From positions 1,426,001 to 1,490,000 of the forward strand of contig NZ_CP012623.1 of the NCBI RefSeq assembly GCF_001280305.1: DNA of 64,000 nt, written 5' to 3'. Shown here in pieces: positions 36,184 through 45,700 of the stretch. The notes under the pieces are model-generated. The model was not told where the DNA came from, ran no database searches, and saw only the letters and a program-made list of their open reading frames with translations. The DNA comes from Hymenobacter sp. DG25A (GTDB taxonomy: Bacteria; Bacteroidota; Bacteroidia; Cytophagales; Hymenobacteraceae). The translations under genes and the position numbers were made by a program. Position 1 is the stretch's first letter; every line of letters begins with the position of its first letter.

Positions 36184-37488
36184 TCAGGCAAACAAGTCGT
36201 CAATCTCCGCTACCACAAAGGTACTGCCGCCAATAAAGACCACATCATCGGGCCCGGCCGCAGCGCGCGCAGCCTGCACCGCCTGCATCACCGATCCAAA
36301 TACTCCCCCTGAAAGCCCCACTCCCGCAGCCAGCGTGGAAAGCTCGGCGGCTGGCAAAGCTCGGGGAATGGCCGCCTGGCAAAAATAGTAGATAGCCTCC
36401 TTGGGCAATAATGCCAGCATGGCAGCTACATCTTTATCCGCTACCGTGCCCAGTACTATGTGCAGCCGGTGGTAGCTTAAGCGGCGCAGCTGAGCCACTA
36501 CTGAGCGAATGCCGGCTTCGTTATGGCCCGTATCACAGACCACCAGCGGGCGTTGTCCCAGAATCTGCCAGCGGCCCCGGAACCCGGTCAGGCGCCGTAC
36601 ATTACGCAGCCCTTCCTGCAGCGCCTCCTCAGTAATCTGAAAACCTTGTTCCCGCAGTTGGTCCACGACGGCCAACACGCCGGGCAGGTTGTAACGCTGG
36701 TAGTCGCCAACCAGACCTATGGTTAACTCCCGGGCTGGCTCACCCATCTTTTGTACCCGCACCAGTTGTTCTTCCGCATCGGCCGGCGTTTCACCTATTG
36801 TCTCCACCCGATAAACTTCATCGGCAAAAACCAGGGGCGCCTGCACGGCCGAGGCGTATTGCTCAAACACGGCCCGCACTTCCGGCTGGGTCTGGCTGAT
36901 AACCACCGGTACCCCTGGCTTGATGATGCCGGCCTTTTCGGCCGCAATTTCCGGCAGGGTATTGCCCAGCAGTGCCTGGTGGTCGAAGCTGATATTGGTA
37001 ATGAGCGACACCAGCGGCGTGATGATATTTGTAGAGTCTAGCCGGCCACCCAGCCCTACTTCGATGATGGCAATATCTACCTGCTCATCGGCAAAATACT
37101 CGTAGGCCAATGCTACCGTCATTTCAAAGAACGACGGCTTAATGTGCTCAAACAGCGGCTTCCAACGGGCCACCCATTGCACCAGGTACTCCGGCGTAAG
37201 GTCCTGCCCGTTGATTTTGATGCGCTCCGTAAACTCACGCAAATGCGGCGAGGTGTACAGGCCCACCTTGTAGCCTGCGGCCTGCAGCACGGCCGCCAGC
37301 CAGTTAGAGGAGCTGCCCTTGCCATTGGTACCAGCCACATGCACCGAGCGAAATTTCCGCTCCGGGTTGCCCAAGGCGGCGGCCAGCGCCTCAGTGTTAG
37401 CCAGATTTTTGGTGATGGCCGCGGCGCCTACCCGCTGAAACATGGGTAACTGAGCGTATAAATAGGCCAGCGTTTCCTGATAATCCAT
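36184..37488 (-). CDS. folC: Bifunctional folylpolyglutamate synthase / dihydrofolate synthase
   Basis: A 434-residue Mur-ligase-fold enzyme that adds glutamate to dihydropteroate and to folates. The P-loop is VAGTNGKGSSSNWL (from residue 51). YTSPHLREFTERIKING is the omega-loop region, with D-x-T in GGRLDSTN. The C-terminal domain has VVCDTGHNEAGIRSVV. The ATG at 37488 matches the family start. It follows the tonB gene by 132 bp, with a terminator between them. Confidence 0.95.
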   Translation of the reverse strand: MDYQETLAYLYAQLPMFQRVGAAAITKNLANTEALAAALGNPERKFRSVHVAGTNGKGSSSNWLAAVLQAAGYKVGLYTSPHLREFTERIKINGQDLTPEYLVQWVARWKPLFEHIKPSFFEMTVALAYEYFADEQVDIAIIEVGLGGRLDSTNIITPLVSLITNISFDHQALLGNTLPEIAAEKAGIIKPGVPVVISQTQPEVRAVFEQYASAVQAPLVFADEVYRVETIGETPADAEEQLVRVQKMGEPARELTIGLVGDYQRYNLPGVLAVVDQLREQGFQITEEALQEGLRNVRRLTGFRGRWQILGQRPLVVCDTGHNEAGIRSVVAQLRRLSYHRLHIVLGTVADKDVAAMLALLPKEAIYYFCQAAIPRALPAAELSTLAAGVGLSGGVFGSVMQAVQAARAAAGPDDVVFIGGSTFVVAEIDDLFA

Positions 37489-37564
37489 ACGCGTTGGGTT
37501 TGCCCTCACCCCGGGTAGCAAAAGCTACAGCCTTGGGTAGCGGCGAAATATTCTGCAAAAGAAA

Positions 37565-37592
37565 GCCGCCGGCAGGAATATCCCGCCGGCGG
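37565..37592 (-). terminator. Terminator of the tonB gene
   Basis: A 9-bp GC-rich stem (GCCGCCGGC 37565-37573 with GCCGGCGGC 37584-37592) is followed on the minus strand by TTTCTTTTG. It lies 28 bp after the tonB stop. Confidence 0.75.
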
Positions 37593-37620
37593 CTCGTTTA
37601 TTTATATTAAGGCAGTAATA

Positions 37621-38496
37621 TTATTTTACAGTGAAGCGGAATGTGGCAAAACCAGTAGCGCCACCAACAGCGGAAGTTGTCCGGCGGAAAGTTGATTTAA
37701 ACAGGGCATCGCGGCAAATTTTTTCCTGAGTTGGCGAGACGTTTCCCGAAACTTTAGTTACTGATTCTACCTCCCCATCTTCATTGATTTTTATTTTAAA
37801 TCGGATACTGCCCGAGCTGTTGTCTATAAGTGGAACTGAAGGCCGGTCTTCTAAAGCCCATCCAGCCATATCTACTCCAATTCCGCCACCACTGCCACCA
37901 CCACTACCGGGCGTGCCATACAGCGCTTTGGCATCCAGGGAGCCATTCGGGTCGCCCTGGTCACCTACTGAGCCGGGCTTGTCGCCGTTGTTGTTGCCGG
38001 TGGGCGTATTGCTGGTGCCGTTCTGGCCGTTGCCACCACCGGCAGTACTGCCTTTGGGGGTGTAGAGCGTACGGGGCTTTTCTGCGGGCTTCGGCGTTTC
38101 GCGCACGGGCTCCGGACGGGAAGGAGCAGGGTTTTCCACCGGTGGTATTTTCACCGGGCTTTCCTCGGCTTCGCTGGTTACAATCTTTTCCTGAGCCGCG
38201 GGCTGCGGCTCGGGTTCGGCGGCCGTGCGGGCCGGCTGCGGCGTAGGGTCCGGACGGGCTGCCGGTGGGCGGCTGTCCTCGCGGTTTTTCGATTCGTTGG
38301 CCGGGGCCATGCTCTGGATGTCGCCGGAGCCAGCTTCATCAATACCGTAGTTCAGCTCTACGCCGCCACCGCCAATTTCAGTGAGAGGCGGATCAGGACC
38401 TTTAAAGATGGTAAAGATGAAGAACGCCCCTAACAGGGCATGAAATACCACCGTGCCAATGAGCGCCTCGCGCTTATGTTCCTCGCGGTATTCCAT
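37621..38496 (-). CDS. TonB-like energy transducer
   Basis: A 291-residue protein with one N-terminal membrane helix (ALIGTVVFHALLGAFFIFTI, residues 11-30). A long Pro/Glu/Asn/Gly-rich periplasmic spacer follows, then a C-terminal TonB-like domain (SIRFKIKINEDGEVESVTKV, FRRTTSAVGGATGFATFRFT). It should couple the proton gradient, through ExbB and ExbD, to outer-membrane transport or another envelope task. It follows exbD by 155 bp in the same operon. The Gly-Asn-rich section (GGGNGQNGTSNTPTGNNNGD) is unusually long and flexible. Confidence 0.88.
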   Translation of the reverse strand: MEYREEHKREALIGTVVFHALLGAFFIFTIFKGPDPPLTEIGGGGVELNYGIDEAGSGDIQSMAPANESKNREDSRPPAARPDPTPQPARTAAEPEPQPAAQEKIVTSEAEESPVKIPPVENPAPSRPEPVRETPKPAEKPRTLYTPKGSTAGGGNGQNGTSNTPTGNNNGDKPGSVGDQGDPNGSLDAKALYGTPGSGGGSGGGIGVDMAGWALEDRPSVPLIDNSSGSIRFKIKINEDGEVESVTKVSGNVSPTQEKICRDALFKSTFRRTTSAVGGATGFATFRFTVK

Positions 38497-38651
38497 GGTT
38501 CGTTTCTTTTGTTGGCGTTGACTGATGATGGGCCAAGCCGTATTATTTGGTGCCTATTGTTCGGTTAACAGTCCCGGTTGGATTCGGGGTTCGGCGGTGG
38601 ACATTTTTATCATGCCTGCCTTCCGAAAGTCTTTACCAAAAACCAACCCAA

Positions 38652-39071
38652 TTACTTGCCGCCACTTTGCTGGGCTTGGGTGGCCATCACCATTTTCACT
38701 TTAAGTCGATTCCCGATTTCCAGAATATCGACCAGCTTCTGCACATTCAGGGAAGAATCCACACGCAGAACAACGGTGGGCTCAATGCTTTTATCGAGGC
38801 CGGCAATGCGCTGGGCCAGGGCCTGCTCCAGGGTGGCTGAAGTAACGGGCTGGCGGTCCAGGAAATACTGGCCCTGGGCATCCACCGAAATGTTGATGGT
38901 CTGCTTCATTACTGCCTTGCCGGAGCGGGCATTGGGCAGCATCAGCTTAATCACATTGGGGTTCACCATGGTGCTCACAATCAAAAAGAACAGCATCAGG
39001 AAGAACATGATGTCGTTCATCGAGCTGGTCTCGACGTGCGAGGAAAGCTTACGGCGCCGGCTTAAATCCAT
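38652..39071 (-). CDS. ExbD/TolR biopolymer transport protein
   Basis: A 139-residue inner-membrane protein with one helix near residues 15-38 (SMNDIMFFLMLFFLIVSTMV) that includes the essential membrane Asp in MNDIMFFLML. The periplasmic domain has the ExbD fold (INISVDAQGQYFLDRQPVT, VVLRVDSSLNVQKLVDILEI). It acts with the ExbB gene just upstream. Confidence 0.93.
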   Translation of the reverse strand: MDLSRRRKLSSHVETSSMNDIMFFLMLFFLIVSTMVNPNVIKLMLPNARSGKAVMKQTINISVDAQGQYFLDRQPVTSATLEQALAQRIAGLDKSIEPTVVLRVDSSLNVQKLVDILEIGNRLKVKMVMATQAQQSGGK

Positions 39072-39166
39072 TTCAGTTACCAGTTGCCAGTTACCAGTTG
39101 TCAGCCGTGAGTTGCCGTGGAGTTAATTACCCCAACCGCAATTCACCGCTGACAACCGGTTTCTGA

Positions 39167-39856
39167 TTAATTATCCTGCAGAATGTCCATGAACTCGATG
39201 GCCGAGTTCTCCATGCGGAACACCAGCCGCTCTACCATGATGCTCAGCCAGTGGTAGCCTACGTGGGCAATGATACCCACAATAAGGCCCGCCGCGGAGG
39301 TTACCATTTTGGTGTACAGACCGCCCGAAATCTGGGCGATACCAAAGTCGCCGGTGGCGCTGATGGCGTAGAAAATCTTGATTACGCCGATGATAGTACC
39401 TACGAAACCCAGCATGGGCGCGATACCGGCAATAATGCCCAGGATGCTGATGTTCTTCTCCAGGCGGGCAATTTCAATTTTGCCTACGTTTTCTACGCTG
39501 GCTTCAATGTCTTTCAGGGGCAGACCAATGCGGCGGATACCCTTTTCAATCATGCGGGCCAGTGGCGAAGGGTTCTGGGCACAGAGCATTTTAGCGCCCT
39601 GCAGATCCCCTTTCACCATCAGATTACGGATGCCATTCATGAACGACTCCGGGTTAACGGCGGCCCGACGAATGGTGATGTACCGCTCGATGATGATGTA
39701 CACCGAAATAACCGACAGGATAAACAACGGAATCATGATCCAGCCCCCTTTCAGGATCAGATCAATCAGCGAGAGGTCGGAATCAGCAGCGGTGGTGGGT
39801 AGCGCGGTAGCGGTATCAGCAGCGGTGGTGGTAATCTGCAGGAGGAATGGCGTCAT
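39167..39856 (-). CDS. MotA/TolQ/ExbB proton channel family protein
   Basis: A 229-residue membrane protein with three helices: about residues 28-55 (LILKGGWIMIPLFILSVISV), 135-160 (GIIAGIAPMLGFVGTIIGVI) and 175-205 (GGLYTKMVTSAAGLIVGIIA). The G-x-x-G-T-x-x-G motif is in the second helix. With ExbD it forms the proton-driven motor. Its ATG is one base after the stop of the SPOR gene, so the two are tightly coupled. Confidence 0.94.
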   Translation of the reverse strand: MTPFLLQITTTAADTATALPTTAADSDLSLIDLILKGGWIMIPLFILSVISVYIIIERYITIRRAAVNPESFMNGIRNLMVKGDLQGAKMLCAQNPSPLARMIEKGIRRIGLPLKDIEASVENVGKIEIARLEKNISILGIIAGIAPMLGFVGTIIGVIKIFYAISATGDFGIAQISGGLYTKMVTSAAGLIVGIIAHVGYHWLSIMVERLVFRMENSAIEFMDILQDN

Positions 39857-39857
39857 G

Positions 39858-41009
39858 CTAATAGTTGGTGGCCAGAATGTCGTTGCCGAATTTCTTACGC
39901 AGCGTGGGTAGGCTGCTCTTTGCCGAAGCCTTATCGGCGAAATCGGCTACGGAAATGCGGTAGTAACGGGTACCCTGCACGAAGCGGTTGCCGCGGCGGG
40001 GCGTCAGCAGCTTCACGGTAATGCCTTTGCTCACGTACTGCTTGCGGAGCTGCTCGGCAGCCTTGGCGTTGGTTAGCGCAGCCGTCACCACGTACCAACG
40101 GTTGGTGATGGTGGAAATTGTGGCGGAGCTAACTGGTTGGGCTGCTTTTGCAACCGACACGGGCTTTACTGTAGAAGTTGCAGCAACAGGAGCTGGAGCT
40201 TTAGCCGGTGCAGGAGTCACTTCCGGTTTTGCTGCGGGCAGTGCCACCTCTGCTACGGGCTCGGTCACCTGCTGGTCATCCCAACTGGTTTGGGCCAGCG
40301 CAGCCTGTTGGCGCAGCACAGGAGCCGGAGTTTCCACGGGAACCTGCGCTACTGCCTCCGTAGAGAACTGCAGGCTGGCGGGCAGATAATCGAAGCGCTG
40401 GGCCAGCATGTAGTTAGCCGACAGCACCAGGCCGGAAACCACCACGGCAGCCAACGTATTGAACACGCGCTTGCCCATCCGGCGGCGCGTGGCGGCCAGC
40501 ATAGGCACCACCTCGGTGGGTCGCTCCCGGGCAATCAGGGCATCGGTAGCGCGCACGGGGCGCGAGAGCAGCTCCGGCAGGCCGTAGCTGGCCGACAGCA
40601 GATTTTGCGTGCCGGTGTATTCGAAATCTAGACCACGGCCGGCAGCGTACCGGAAAATTCCGATACCGGGAAGCTCAGTCCGGTGGTTTTCGGCCAGCTC
40701 GCTCTGCAAACGGGCTACGGCGTCGCGCACCATCTGGCGGGCCTGGGCTGATGAGATGTTGAGCGTGTTGCTCAGGGCATCTACCAGCAAACCATCGTTG
40801 CGGGTAAGGGCCTGGTTAAAGGCTACCCTCTTGTCCGGCGGAGCCAGCGTGTGGCGCACCGGGTGAATGTGGGCAGGAGAATAGTCGGAAATGAGTCCCC
40901 CGAAATCGGGAATGATAACGCAGTCGTGCTCGCGCAACAAGGCGCGGATGTGGTCGGATAGCTGCAAGGGACGGTGGCTTGGTGCGGGTAGCAAAAGGTT
41001 AAAACTCAT
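39858..41009 (-). CDS. HU-CCDC81-like and SPOR domain protein
   Basis: A 383-residue protein. Residues 16-150 match the bacterial HU-CCDC81 type domains (LLREHDCVIIPDFGGLISDY, then VDALSNTLNISSAQARQMV and GIGIFRYAAGRGLDFEYTG). One membrane helix is at about 185-205 (TLAAVVVSGLVLSANYMLA). A Pro/Ala/Val-rich linker leads to a C-terminal SPOR domain (about 305-383: WYVVTAALTNAKAAEQLRKQ, FVQGTRYYRISVADF), which binds denuded peptidoglycan glycans. The HU-like part would be cytoplasmic and SPOR periplasmic, a link between cell interior and septal wall (inference). It overlaps the preceding beta-barrel gene by 11 bp. Confidence 0.9.
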   Translation of the reverse strand: MSFNLLLPAPSHRPLQLSDHIRALLREHDCVIIPDFGGLISDYSPAHIHPVRHTLAPPDKRVAFNQALTRNDGLLVDALSNTLNISSAQARQMVRDAVARLQSELAENHRTELPGIGIFRYAAGRGLDFEYTGTQNLLSASYGLPELLSRPVRATDALIARERPTEVVPMLAATRRRMGKRVFNTLAAVVVSGLVLSANYMLAQRFDYLPASLQFSTEAVAQVPVETPAPVLRQQAALAQTSWDDQQVTEPVAEVALPAAKPEVTPAPAKAPAPVAATSTVKPVSVAKAAQPVSSATISTITNRWYVVTAALTNAKAAEQLRKQYVSKGITVKLLTPRRGNRFVQGTRYYRISVADFADKASAKSSLPTLRKKFGNDILATNY

Positions 41010-42696
41010 AGGTAACCCCCGCCAGCACGTTCACGCCTTTCACCGGATAGTACAGGAAACGCTCATATTTACGTCCCAGCAGGTTGTTGCCTAAAGCAAA
41101 TATTGACAGATTTTCCGAAAAACGGTAATCCGCCCGCAGATTAAGGTCAATTACACTGTCCGTGGCCTTGGGAGCCAGATGGTCTGCCGTTGCACCGGGG
41201 TCGAAGGTTCCGGGGATGAATTCTGAGCCAAAACTGGAGCTGAGCGTGTAGAGTTGGGCGCCCAGCAACAGCTTCTCATCCATGTTATAGGTTCCGAAAA
41301 CCGAGCCCTGAAAGGCAGGCCGGTGGTAGGCTTTCTCCAGGGAGTGCACCTTGTAGCCATTATAGTCGCCTTTGAAGCCCAGGCGGAAACGTTCGGCGGC
41401 ATTATACAGCACCTCGCCGTGCACGTTCAGCAGCTGCGTCGATTTCCGGTCGTACACCAGATCAAAGCGGCTTTGGTCGCGCAGGGAGTTGTTGTAGAAA
41501 TAGAGGTTCTGATCCTGAGCTACCGTTACTTTGGCATTCACTTCCAGCGCGCGCACCGGCGAGGCGTTGAAGCCAAAGAACAGCGAGGGGCCGCGGTGCG
41601 TGTCGGCTACGCGCTGGTTGCGGCCCAGCCAGGGGTTTTCGGTGCTCAGGTCGTACATGGTTACGCGCTGCAGCCCGCCGCCCAGGCCGGCATACACCAC
41701 AAACTTGTCTTCGGCTACGGTGTAGCCCAGGCGCACGGCCGGGTTCACGCTAAGCTGCTTCACTGTGCCAATAGTGTCGCCGGTGTAGCCGATGGTAGCG
41801 CCCAGGGAAATATCCAGCCGGTCCAGGTCTACCTCAAAGGCGGGCGTTACCTGCACATAAGGGCGGCTTACCGTCAGAGAGTCTTTGTAAGAGATAAACG
41901 AGGCGTCGCCGTTGATGGCTACGCGGGTGTTTTCCGAGAGGTAGTACTTGGATTGCAGGCCCACCAGGAAGTTGCTTTCGCGGGCTTCCAGGTTGTCTTT
42001 CCAGAAATTGAAGCCGGCGCTCAGGTCATACTGAAACTGGGCATCGGCCGCCCGGTTGCGCAGGTACACTTTGGCCGCGGCGCGGTTGAAGGCGTGCTTG
42101 AGCGAGTCGGCATCGGGGCGGTCATTCTGAGCTTTATAGCCGTAGAAATTGTAACGCTCATGACCCAGATCCAGGCTGCCGCCCAGGGTAAGCGGGCCGC
42201 TGTAGGTTTCCCCATTCAGCCCTAAGCTACTTTGGCTGCTGCCCGAGTTTTTGCCGTCTACCGGGCCCTTGGCCGAGGAAATATGACTCAGGTTTACCCC
42301 GTAGGAAGCGGCGTTATCCCGGGTGTTGTGCAGGTAAAGCTTGCCGTACAGTGAGCCGTAGTTGCCAAGGGCTGCCTTGGCATAGTTACCCAGCAGCGGG
42401 GCCAGTTCTTCCTGCTTAATGGTGAGCACCCGCACCGATGGGTTCAGGTTGTTGGAAGGCAGCTGGAAGTCCTGGAAGGAGTACTTCACCTGCTGGTCGC
42501 CTTTCGCCGGCGGCTCAATTTTGATCTTATCGAAATTCCGGGTGGCCTCGGGCAGCTGATTTACCCGCTCCTTCACGATTTCAATTTCTGCGTCTTCAAT
42601 CTTGCCGCGGGTGGTCTGCGCCCACAGGGTACGGGGCGCGGCACTGGCCGCCAGCACGGCAGCAAGGGCAAGAATCTGAGGAGAGCGAAGCGTCAT
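40999..42696 (-). CDS. Outer-membrane beta-barrel protein (TonB-receptor-like barrel, no plug)
   Basis: A 565-residue protein with a signal peptide at the ATG 42696 (MTLRSPQILALAAVLAASAA...LWAQ). A short region (KIEDAEIEIVKERVNQLPEA) follows, then repeated amphipathic beta strands of outer-membrane barrel type (YGVNLSHISS, FNFWKDNLEARESNFLVGLQ, FALGNNLLGRKYERFLYYPV) ending in the terminal strand NVLAGVTYEF. I see no plug domain, so it may not be a gated transporter although TonB genes are in the operon. It lies 75 bp after the TPR gene. Confidence 0.82.
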   Translation of the reverse strand: MTLRSPQILALAAVLAASAAPRTLWAQTTRGKIEDAEIEIVKERVNQLPEATRNFDKIKIEPPAKGDQQVKYSFQDFQLPSNNLNPSVRVLTIKQEELAPLLGNYAKAALGNYGSLYGKLYLHNTRDNAASYGVNLSHISSAKGPVDGKNSGSSQSSLGLNGETYSGPLTLGGSLDLGHERYNFYGYKAQNDRPDADSLKHAFNRAAAKVYLRNRAADAQFQYDLSAGFNFWKDNLEARESNFLVGLQSKYYLSENTRVAINGDASFISYKDSLTVSRPYVQVTPAFEVDLDRLDISLGATIGYTGDTIGTVKQLSVNPAVRLGYTVAEDKFVVYAGLGGGLQRVTMYDLSTENPWLGRNQRVADTHRGPSLFFGFNASPVRALEVNAKVTVAQDQNLYFYNNSLRDQSRFDLVYDRKSTQLLNVHGEVLYNAAERFRLGFKGDYNGYKVHSLEKAYHRPAFQGSVFGTYNMDEKLLLGAQLYTLSSSFGSEFIPGTFDPGATADHLAPKATDSVIDLNLRADYRFSENLSIFALGNNLLGRKYERFLYYPVKGVNVLAGVTYEF

Positions 42697-42771
42697 ATAG
42701 TTGGGGTTGATGCAGACAGAAGCCGTACTCCGCTCCTGCCGAACCATGGGTAATGCGTTTGAATAACCGGC

Positions 42772-45700
42772 TTACTGTTCATCGGAATTGGCGGGCGTGG
42801 CCGTGGAGTCCGTGGGCGTCTCGGTCAGGGAGTTTTTCAGCGGTGTGCGTTTGCCCGTTGTGGCTGGCTTGCTGGTGGCGGGGGTTTTACCGGTGCTGGC
42901 CTTGGCTGGAGGGGTTTTGGCGGGCGCAGCCGGAGCGGTACCACTGTCCAGTGCAGCAAGCCGTTGTTTAGCTCCTTCAATGATTTCCGGCACCGGGAAT
43001 TTATTGTCGATGATGGAGTTCAGCGTAGCTTTTGCCTGGAAGGTTTCGCCCTGCGCCGTGTAGATATCGGCAATCAGCAGGAACGAGCGGCCCTGCCACA
43101 GCTCATAGTTGGAGAAGCTGGAGTTGCTCTTGTAGGCAGCATCCAAAGCGGCATCATACTTCTGTTGCTTGAACAGCACTTCCGCCAGCAGGTACTGTGC
43201 TTCGGCCCCAATTTCATCGGTGGCAGTGCCGGCGGCTTTGCCCAGCTCCGTTACGGCCTGGTCCAGGTTGCCGGCTTTGTAGCTGGCTTTGCCCAGATAC
43301 AGCAGCGCCGAGTTGGTAGCATTCAGCGAGGCATTGCCCATGGCCTGCAGCTCTTCAGCAGTGCGGCGCGTGGCAGCGTAGTCACCGCTCTCGTAGTAGC
43401 TCTTCATCAGCCCCAGCGCAGCATTGGCAATTTCGCGCTTGCTCTGCGACACTTCCCGCAGCCGTGCGTAGTACTTGATGGCCTCAGAGTAGTTCTTGTT
43501 CTCGAACTCCAGCTCGGCTACCCGGCCAATGGCGCGGTTCAGAAACTCTGATTTTCCTTCTTCCACCACCGCACGCAGTCGGGGCAACGCCAGGTCCTTC
43601 TTGCCGGTCTTCAGGTAAGAGTCGGCCAGGAAGTAGCGCCCATCCGCCGACAGCGCATTGCCGGGGTATTGCTTCAGATAAGCATCCAGCTTGGGAATGG
43701 CCAGCTCGTACTTTTCAGCGAGGTACAAAGACTTTGCCGCCTCAAACTCCACGCTTTCCACTGCGGCGTCATTGGGGTTTTGCTGCTTGTAGCGGGCCAG
43801 GTAGCTGTCAAACTCCTCCGACTGCCCCAGCGCCGTGAGCGACTGCTGCAGGGAATAGATGGCGCTGCTGGCGGCTTTGCTGCGCGGATACTGGTCCAGC
43901 ACCCGTTTGAAATCGGCTACGGCTTTATCATGCTGGTCCAGGTTGGCGTAGGCTACTCCGCGCTTTTGCAACGTGGTAGGTACCAGCGGGCTGTTGGGGC
44001 GGTTGTCCAGCAGGCGCGTGAAGCCGGCCACCGCCGCCTGGTAGTTACCACCCTGGAATTCTAAATCAGCCTGCTGATACACCGCGTCATCGGCGTAGCG
44101 GGAGCTGGGTGCGGTTTTCAGGAGCGTGGCCAGCGTGCTGGCGGCCTCGTCGCGGCGGCCCATCAGCCCCAGCGTTACGCTCTTTTGGTAGTAGGCGTAG
44201 TCCTTATCAGCCGCGTTGGCATTGATGACCTTATTATAGCCATCCAGCGCCTGCTGGTAGCTTTTGGCTATGTAGTTAATGTCGGCAAGGCGCAGTACTA
44301 CGTCGTAGAAATTGGGGTCAGAAGGCTTAGCCTGCGCATCGCTCAGGTAGGCCTGAAACTGCGGGCGAGCGCGCTCATACTGTTTGGTGTTGTAGTAGGC
44401 GTAGCCCAGGCCGTAGCGGGCCTGCTGGTCGAGGGTGGTTTTGGCGGCGGGGCCGCTGGCGGCAGTGCGCAGCGCGGCGGTGTAGCTGGTAATGGCCGGC
44501 TGATACTGCTGTCCCACGCTGTACAAATCTCCCTGCAACACCTGCGCGGCAGCCTGCAAGGCATCGTCCTGCGGGTATTTCAGGGACTTTTCTACCAAGG
44601 GCAGGGCCTCGTTGTAGCGGGTGTTGTTGTAGAGCGTGGCCGCCTGGTAATAGGCCACGCGCTGGTAGGTGGCGTTCAGCTTGCTACTGCGGTTGTCCAG
44701 CCCCTCCAGGTAGTTCAGGGCCTGCGCGTAGTCGTTGGAGTTCAGGAAACTCTCGCTCAGGATATCATCGGCCGCCGGGGCATTCTTGGAGCGGGGGAAT
44801 TTCTTGTTGAAATCCTTCAGCGCCGCAATAACCTCCGCCGAGTTGCCTAGCTCGTAATTCAGCTGCGCATATTTCAGCGTGGCATTTTCGGTGATGTTCT
44901 TATCGAAATTCTGCTTGCGCGCAGCATCAAAAGAGTTTAGGGCCAGCTGCTTCTGGTTGGTTTGCATGTAGCTCAAACCAAGGTGGTAGGCGGCATTCTG
45001 ACCGAGGGAGTCGCGGCGGGCGGCCACGCCTTTCAGGCTGCCAATGGCGCCTTTGTAGTCGCCCATCTTGTAGTTGGCAAAGCCCACTTTGTACTGCACT
45101 TCTGGCTCAATGCGCTTACGTCCGTTAGCGTAGCGGTCAAAGTACTCAGCAGCCTGCTTGTAATCCTTCTTTTGATAGTAGGCATCCCCTACCAGCAGCT
45201 GAATTTCATCGGCGCTTTGTGGCAGTGGCGTTTGGGCCAGGGCTTTGGTACCGTAGCTGATGAGGCCATCCAGGTCGCCTTCTTTGTAGTAAATCTGCGT
45301 CATCACGGCCGGCACCACGGGGCGGTAGGCGTCGTTTTCCTCGGCCACGGCCAGGTCTTTGCGTGCGCCGGCAAAGTCGTTGTTCAGGTAGGCCAGGTAG
45401 CCGGCGTAGTAGCTGCTGGCGTAGCGGTACTGGTGGTTGCCCTGCTTGTTGCGGTCAAAGAGCAGGCGGGCTTTATCAAACTGCTTCTGGGCAAAATAGC
45501 TGTATCCCAGTTTAAACTCCGACTCGGCGCGCTGGTCCGCCGATAGGTTATCCGGCCCTACCTTCTGCAGGTACTCAATGGCCTTGGGGTAGTTTTTCTT
45601 ATCGAAGTAGAATTTGCCCAGCTCAAAAAATGCTACGGCCGCCTTTGGGTGGGCTGGATTGCGGGCGGCAAAGGCCAGAATGCGGCCTTCAGCATCAGGA

